From RBG-16-68-21 sp035286665 (GTDB taxonomy: Bacteria > Actinomycetota > Acidimicrobiia > Spongiisociales > UBA11373), in the NCBI GenBank assembly GCA_035286665.1, contig DATECY010000088.1, positions 1 through 24,836 on the forward strand: 24,836 bases of DNA, given 5' to 3'. The notes under the pieces are model-generated. The model was not told the origin of the DNA, made no database searches, and saw only the letters and a program-made list of their open reading frames with translations. Positions 20,658 through 24,836 of the stretch are shown one piece after another (the stretch's first letter is position 1; every line of letters starts with the position of its first letter). The position numbers were made by a program, and so were the translations under genes.

Positions 20658-23443
20658 CTCGCGGCCTTCCTCGAGCGTCCCAAGACCCACGCTCCCCCGA
20701 GCACCAGCAGCCAACTGCCGGCGACGATGGCCATGATTCGCCGCGGCGGGTACGGCCTGAATCGAATGTGGTCCCCCGTAGCCGTGACAACGGTGCGCCA
20801 GTCGTCCTGGGCCCAGGTCCCCGGGCCCCATCGGTGATCGGCGTTGTCGGCCAGGACGACGGAGTTGGTCTGGCGCCCATCGGGCGACCGGTAACCGGTG
20901 CTCGACGGAACCCACGCCCTTCCCTCAGCGTCGAGTGCGATCGCGGCGGGCACCTCGTTGCGGTAGACCGGGAAGTTCAACGACCGCAGCGCCACGAGGT
21001 CGAGTTGGGCATCGAACAGCTGCTGGAGGGGGCTCGGCTCGGTGAACGCCACCCACCCGATGCCGAACGAGGCGAGCGCATCACCCGCACGCCGCACCCT
21101 CCCGTCGAGCAGATCCGCCAACAGCCCATCGAGCGCATCGTCACCGAGCATGGGCGCATTGAGGTAGGCGTCGAGAGTCGTCGGATACGGCGGAACGATC
21201 ACCCGATACGGCAAACCCTCCAGGTCACGGGACTCACCGGGCACTTCAGCACCGAACAGGAGCACCCTGGCGGCCGGCGAGCCGACGGGGACGGCGAAGT
21301 CGAAGTTGCCCGTCATCGCGTCGGCAGGAAGCCCGGCCCGCCCTGGACCGCCCACCAAGAGCGTCGACACCACGAGGAACGACCCGGCAAGAGCGCCGAC
21401 CACGGCGAATCGTGCGGCCGAGTCGACGAGCCTTCGACGACGGGAGGCCGCCTCCAACGCCGCGCCGACCACGGTGGCCATCCCCACGGCGGCGGCGAGC
21501 TGGCCCGCTGCCGCCACCTCGGCACCCGCTCCGAACGTGCCCAAGCGGGCGACCAGGGCTCCCACGACCGAAAGCCCGGATCCCCACGCGCCGACCGCGA
21601 ACAGGACGTCCTCCCCGGCGAGCAGCACGGCACCGGCCGCCACCGCGGTGGCGGCGACGAACACGAAAGCGGGCGACCAGAACGCCTTGTCTCCGCCCGT
21701 GACCACACCACCGAGGTCGGCGTAGAGGACCCATGGGATGAGAAGGGGAAGCGCCAACACCGTGGCGATTGCTGCCCGACCGAGCCCGCCGACGCGTGTG
21801 CCGACGCCGACCAATGCCCACCCTGCGGCCGCCACCAGCGGGATGACCAGTGCCAGCGGCGCATACGCTCCAACCAGCCCGACGGCGAGCACCGCGCCCG
21901 CCACTCGGCCGGCCCTCACCCGCACCGATCCCGACCACGGCCGAACCGTCGCCCCGATCGCCCATGGCAGCGCTGCCAGAGCCGGAATCACGCCCCAATT
22001 GGTCCCTGCCGCGGCCGCTCCCATGGCCGGGCCACCCATGAGGACGATCCCGGCCAGGTAGCCGGGCACCGAGCCGATCCCCCAGCTCCGCAGCAGCCGC
22101 ACCATCCCGAACACCCCGGCGATGAACGCAACCGTGACGATGAGGGCCACCGCCGCACCTGCCCTGGCGAACGTGACGAACTGGACGAGCGCGGTCGCGG
22201 CCACCGCGGGATGGAGCACTTCGGGCGACCCGAGTCCGGCCGGATTCCAGCCGCCGGCATACGCATTGAGAGCGGTGACCGGTGACGCGGCCGGAGGCAA
22301 GGAGAACCCGACGACCGGCAAGTGCTGTCCCCAGATCTGGCGGGTGGCGACGAGAGCGAACGCGATCCCGAGGAAGCCGACGAAGAACGCCGGGTTGCGG
22401 ACCCGCTGCTGGCCGGCCTCGACGGCTTCGCTGAATCCGGACAGGACACCCTCGGGGAAGCGCACCCGGATGCGCTCCAGCACCTCCTCATAGAGGGCAC
22501 GCAGCCGAGCCGACCCGTTCACCTGATAGCGGAACAGCTCCTCGTCGCCGGCCTGCCGTCCCTTCCGCGCCTGCCAGCGAGCACTCAGCGCCGAGGGCAG
22601 GTGGACGAGGTTCCAGAACCCGGCGGCAAGAAGGCCGGGCAGGGGGAAACGCCCGACGAACAGGCCGACGATGCTCTCGACGATTCCGACCAGGAAGGCG
22701 ACCGGGATGGCCCACAACAGGGTGAGCGGGCTGTACGCCTTGATCATCGCCCGTGTCTCACCCGCCCGTTCCCGCCAGCGCGGCGCCGGGTCCTGGCCCT
22801 CATAGAGCACGACCGATGACGGAACGACCACCACCCGCGCCCCGCGCAACCGGGCCCGCTGGCAGAAGTCCACTGCGGCGGAGTTGGGAGGCATCGTGGG
22901 GTCGACGCCACCGAGACCCCGGAACAGGTCGCGCCGGATCAGCATCGAAGAGTCCGCCACCGAGGCGACGTCGCGGATGACGTCGTATTGCTCCTGGTCG
23001 AGTTCGCCTGCCTGGAGGCCGCTGTAGGGGGCGTCGAAGACATCCGTCGCGTACCCCACAGAAACCAGCTTCTCGCGGTCGGCGGCGTCGACCACCTTCG
23101 AACCGGCGACGGCGGCATCCACCCTGGTCCCGTCCTCGACGAGCGCCTTGAGGGCGTCGGGCTCGGGACGGGCGCGTTGCCGCAGCGACCACACGAAATC
23201 GATCCCCTGCCCCATCGAGTCGTAGATGCCGCGGAGGTTCGGCCGCCATGAGGCGTCCATCTCGCCGGCCAGTCGCCGTACGACCTCGTCGCCGCCGACG
23301 ACGAACACCTTCGACGGTCCGTACACTTGCCGGCCGATCGCTTCCAGGCACCCCTTGAGGAGTACGGCGTCGTCGGCCGTCACCACGGCGACGACGTTGG
23401 GCGCGGTGGCGCGGTCGGTCGTCGTCGCTGGATCGATGGACAT
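20654..23443 (-). CDS. Large membrane protein with a degenerate GT2 glycosyltransferase domain
   Basis: The 929-residue protein begins M-S-I-D-P-A-T-T-T-D. It has an N-terminal GT-A/GT2-like domain (about 14-290) with V-V-A-V-V-T-A-D-D, a conserved P-E-P-D-A-L-K-A-L-V segment, V-A-G-S-K-V-V-D, and V-D-F-C-Q-R-A-R-L-R-G. Many TM segments follow (about 295 to 725), then an extracytoplasmic region (about 740-895) and a final TM. The acidic motif expected around residues 87-92 (family W-x-L-H-D-D-x-A-P type) reads S-L-R-Q-R-A-R-P, so catalysis is doubtful. ATG 23443 is chosen because a TAGAAT box lies 11 nt before it; the frame further upstream overlaps fbiA in antisense. It heads the operon with DUF5719-like and thioredoxin-fold genes. 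Confidence 0.82.
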   Translation of the reverse strand: MSIDPATTTDRATAPNVVAVVTADDAVLLKGCLEAIGRQVYGPSKVFVVGGDEVVRRLAGEMDASWRPNLRGIYDSMGQGIDFVWSLRQRARPEPDALKALVEDGTRVDAAVAGSKVVDAADREKLVSVGYATDVFDAPYSGLQAGELDQEQYDVIRDVASVADSSMLIRRDLFRGLGGVDPTMPPNSAAVDFCQRARLRGARVVVVPSSVVLYEGQDPAPRWRERAGETRAMIKAYSPLTLLWAIPVAFLVGIVESIVGLFVGRFPLPGLLAAGFWNLVHLPSALSARWQARKGRQAGDEELFRYQVNGSARLRALYEEVLERIRVRFPEGVLSGFSEAVEAGQQRVRNPAFFVGFLGIAFALVATRQIWGQHLPVVGFSLPPAASPVTALNAYAGGWNPAGLGSPEVLHPAVAATALVQFVTFARAGAAVALIVTVAFIAGVFGMVRLLRSWGIGSVPGYLAGIVLMGGPAMGAAAAGTNWGVIPALAALPWAIGATVRPWSGSVRVRAGRVAGAVLAVGLVGAYAPLALVIPLVAAAGWALVGVGTRVGGLGRAAIATVLALPLLIPWVLYADLGGVVTGGDKAFWSPAFVFVAATAVAAGAVLLAGEDVLFAVGAWGSGLSVVGALVARLGTFGAGAEVAAAGQLAAAVGMATVVGAALEAASRRRRLVDSAARFAVVGALAGSFLVVSTLLVGGPGRAGLPADAMTGNFDFAVPVGSPAARVLLFGAEVPGESRDLEGLPYRVIVPPYPTTLDAYLNAPMLGDDALDGLLADLLDGRVRRAGDALASFGIGWVAFTEPSPLQQLFDAQLDLVALRSLNFPVYRNEVPAAIALDAEGRAWVPSSTGYRSPDGRQTNSVVLADNADHRWGPGTWAQDDWRTVVTATGDHIRFRPYPPRRIMAIVAGSWLLVLGGAWVLGRSRKAAR

Positions 23444-23454
23444 GGGTGAGACGC

Positions 23455-23460
23455 ATTCTA
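23455..23460 (-). promoter_or_regulatory. Candidate -10 box of the large GT2-like membrane gene
   Basis: TAGAAT lies 11 nt upstream of ATG 23443 on the minus strand, giving a predicted leader of about 4-5 nt with no Shine-Dalgarno. It sits in the 30-nt gap shared with the divergent fbiA. Confidence 0.42.
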
Positions 23461-23473
23461 TGGAGGACCTGAA

Positions 23474-24394
23474 TTGAGCCGGGTGACCCTCCTCTCGGGC
23501 GGGGTCGGTGGAGCGCGCGCCGCTCGCGGGTTCGCGGCGATCCTCGATCCGGCCGATCTCGTCGTCGTCGTCAACGTCGGCGACGACGATCGCATCCATG
23601 GGGTACAGGTCTCCGCCGATCTCGACACCGTCGTCTACACACTCGCCGGCCGGGCGGGCCCGCACGGATGGGGGCTCGCCGACGACACCTTCGAAACGAT
23701 GGACCGGCTGCAGGATCTCGGAGTCGACACCACCTTTCGGATCGGGGACGCCGACCTGGCGACGTGTCTTGCCAGGACGATCGCCCTCGACGCCGGCGAT
23801 CTTCTCAGTGCCATCACCGCCCGCATCGCCGGGCACCTCGGGGTGGCCCACACCGTCCTCCCGGTGACTGACGATCCGGTGCGCACCCGGTTGCGGACGA
23901 CCGACGGGCGATGGCTCGCCTTCCAGGACTATTTCGTGATGCGGAGCCAGCGCGACGAGGTGGCCGCGGTTCGCTTCGAAGGGGCCGAAACCGCATCACC
24001 GGCACCCGGCGTCCTCGCCGCGATCACCGACGCCGATCTGGTGGTGATCGCCCCCTCGAATCCGCCACTGTCGGTGTGGCCGATCCTCGCGGTCCCGGGA
24101 GTCCGCGACGCCGTTGCCCGGTCGGCGCGGGTGGCCGCGATCAGCCCCCTGTTCGGGGGGAAGGCCCTCAGGGGCCCTGCCGACCGGGTGATGGCATCAC
24201 TCGGCCTGCCGTCGGGCAACGCCGGGGTACTGGCGGCGTACGAAGGCCTGCTCAGCGACCTCGTGGTCGATGACGCCGATGCCGGCGACCTCGTCGCCCT
24301 CGGCGGATCCGTGACCCTCCATGCCACCGACACCCGGATCCCGTCCCGCGATGATGCCGCCCGGCTCGCATCGTTCATCATGGGGTTGACATGA
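23474..24394 (+). CDS. fbiA: FbiA/CofD, phosphoenolpyruvyl or phospholactyl transferase of F420 synthesis
   Basis: FbiA joins the activated three-carbon phosphodiester (EPPG or LPPG) to Fo, giving (dehydro-)F420-0. The 306-residue product has normal length and shows the N-terminal nucleotide-binding segment L-S-G-G-V-G-G-A-R (7-15), N-V-G-D-D-D (34-39), the G-W-G-L-A-D-D-T segment, and I-A-P-S-N-P-P-L-S with I-S-P-L-F-G-G-K-A-L-R-G-P-A-D. The start is TTG 23474, preceded by GGAGG at 7 nt; no ATG fits. It is divergent from the large GT2-like gene with only 30 nt between, and overlaps fbiB by 4 nt (ATGA). Confidence 0.95.
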   Translation: MSRVTLLSGGVGGARAARGFAAILDPADLVVVVNVGDDDRIHGVQVSADLDTVVYTLAGRAGPHGWGLADDTFETMDRLQDLGVDTTFRIGDADLATCLARTIALDAGDLLSAITARIAGHLGVAHTVLPVTDDPVRTRLRTTDGRWLAFQDYFVMRSQRDEVAAVRFEGAETASPAPGVLAAITDADLVVIAPSNPPLSVWPILAVPGVRDAVARSARVAAISPLFGGKALRGPADRVMASLGLPSGNAGVLAAYEGLLSDLVVDDADAGDLVALGGSVTLHATDTRIPSRDDAARLASFIMGLT

Positions 24395-24836
24395 TCCTCA
24401 CCATCCACCCACTCCTCGGGATCCCCGAGGTCCACCTCCACGATCACCTCCCGCGGCTTCTCCTCGACGCGTTGGTTCGGACCGGCGTCACGCTCTTGGT
24501 TGGCGACGTGCTGGTGGTCACCCACAAGGTCGTCTCCAAAGCCGAAGGGGCGGTTCGCATCCTCGAAGGCGACGACGAGCAGGCGTACCGGGCGCTGGTG
24601 CTCGAGGAGGCCGCCGAGGTGATTCGCCGCCGCGGTGACCTGGTGATCGCCAAGACCCGCCACGGGTTCATCTGCGCCAACGCCGGTGTCGACCGCTCCA
24701 ACGCCGCCCCCGGGACCGCGGTGCTCCTCCCCCGCGACCCCGACGCCTCCGCCCACGGGATTCGGATGGCGATCAGGGCGGAGACCGGCGTCGACGTCCC
24801 GGTGATCATCTCCGACACCTTCGGGCGCCCCTGGCG
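24391..24836 (+). CDS. fbiB: FbiB/CofE, F420-0 gamma-glutamyl ligase, 5' part
   Basis: This enzyme adds gamma-linked glutamates to F420-0 using GTP. The visible 148 codons start M-I-L-T-I-H-P-L-L-G-I-P-E-V and contain G-D-V-L-V-V-T-H-K-V-V-S-K-A-E-G, T-R-H-G-F-I-C-A-N-A-G-V-D-R-S-N and I-I-S-D-T-F-G-R-P-W, all CofE signatures. The gene runs off the right edge, so it cannot be seen whether it is a stand-alone ligase or carries the C-terminal FMN-dependent reductase domain found in mycobacterial FbiB. It is coupled to fbiA by ATGA. Confidence 0.94.
   Translation, partial: MILTIHPLLGIPEVHLHDHLPRLLLDALVRTGVTLLVGDVLVVTHKVVSKAEGAVRILEGDDEQAYRALVLEEAAEVIRRRGDLVIAKTRHGFICANAGVDRSNAAPGTAVLLPRDPDASAHGIRMAIRAETGVDVPVIISDTFGRPW

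Noticed and set aside
20768..22285. Plus-strand frame of 505 codons antisense to the large GT2-like gene
   Set aside because: Extremely rich in Arg, Pro, His and Gly as expected for an antisense frame in GC-rich DNA; no start signal.

Overview
The window reads as chromosomal core DNA of a high-GC actinobacterium. The evidence is the gene order comF-hpf-secA-prfB-ftsE-ftsX-smpB-ssrA, the F420 cofactor genes fbiA and fbiB, and DUF3499- and DUF5719-like genes beside a phosphomannomutase-type gene. Many genes also start without a Shine-Dalgarno site, immediately after a TANNNT -10 box. A deep lineage such as Acidimicrobiia fits best, but this is inferred from gene content and not from a marker phylogeny. 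I saw no prophage, insertion sequence, CRISPR array or tRNA.

Layout. Positions 1-11,000, all on the minus strand and so transcribed right to left: comF; hpf followed by a response regulator, a HEAT-repeat protein and an HD-GYP protein, all overlapping by 4 nt; secA; prfB with its programmed +1 frameshift; a doubtful small ORF; ftsE-ftsX; smpB; and the 5' part of ssrA (tmRNA), which runs off the left edge. Positions 11,200-13,000 (plus): a divergent FtsH-type membrane AAA+ zinc protease. Positions 13,100-14,900 (minus): ahcY, a Trm112-like mini-protein and an internally deleted phosphomannomutase. Positions 15,000-17,850: a plus-strand GT2 glycosyltransferase converging on a minus-strand polytopic GT-C-like membrane protein. 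Positions 18,000-18,800 (minus): three very small Cys-rich proteins (DUF3499-like, DUF6788-like and a zinc ribbon). Positions 18,900-23,440 (minus): a membrane GT2-like protein, a DUF5719-like secreted protein and a thioredoxin-fold protein in one operon. Positions 23,474 to the end (plus): fbiA and the start of fbiB.

Functionally the left half covers translation quality control (SmpB/tmRNA, RF2), ribosome hibernation (HPF), Sec export and cell division (FtsEX). The right half covers cell-envelope glycosylation, methyl-cycle turnover (AhcY) and F420 synthesis.

The most unusual features are these. (1) Short tandem arrays with a constant 7-nt period but different sequences sit in most of the larger intergenic gaps. 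(2) A hpf-regulator-HEAT-HD-GYP operon is inserted between the usually adjacent hpf and secA. (3) An FtsH paralogue has an altered Walker B motif, an insertion of about 30 residues and almost no extracytoplasmic domain. (4) A phosphomannomutase is reduced in frame to its two ends. (5) A glycosyltransferase-like domain lacks the expected acidic catalytic motif.
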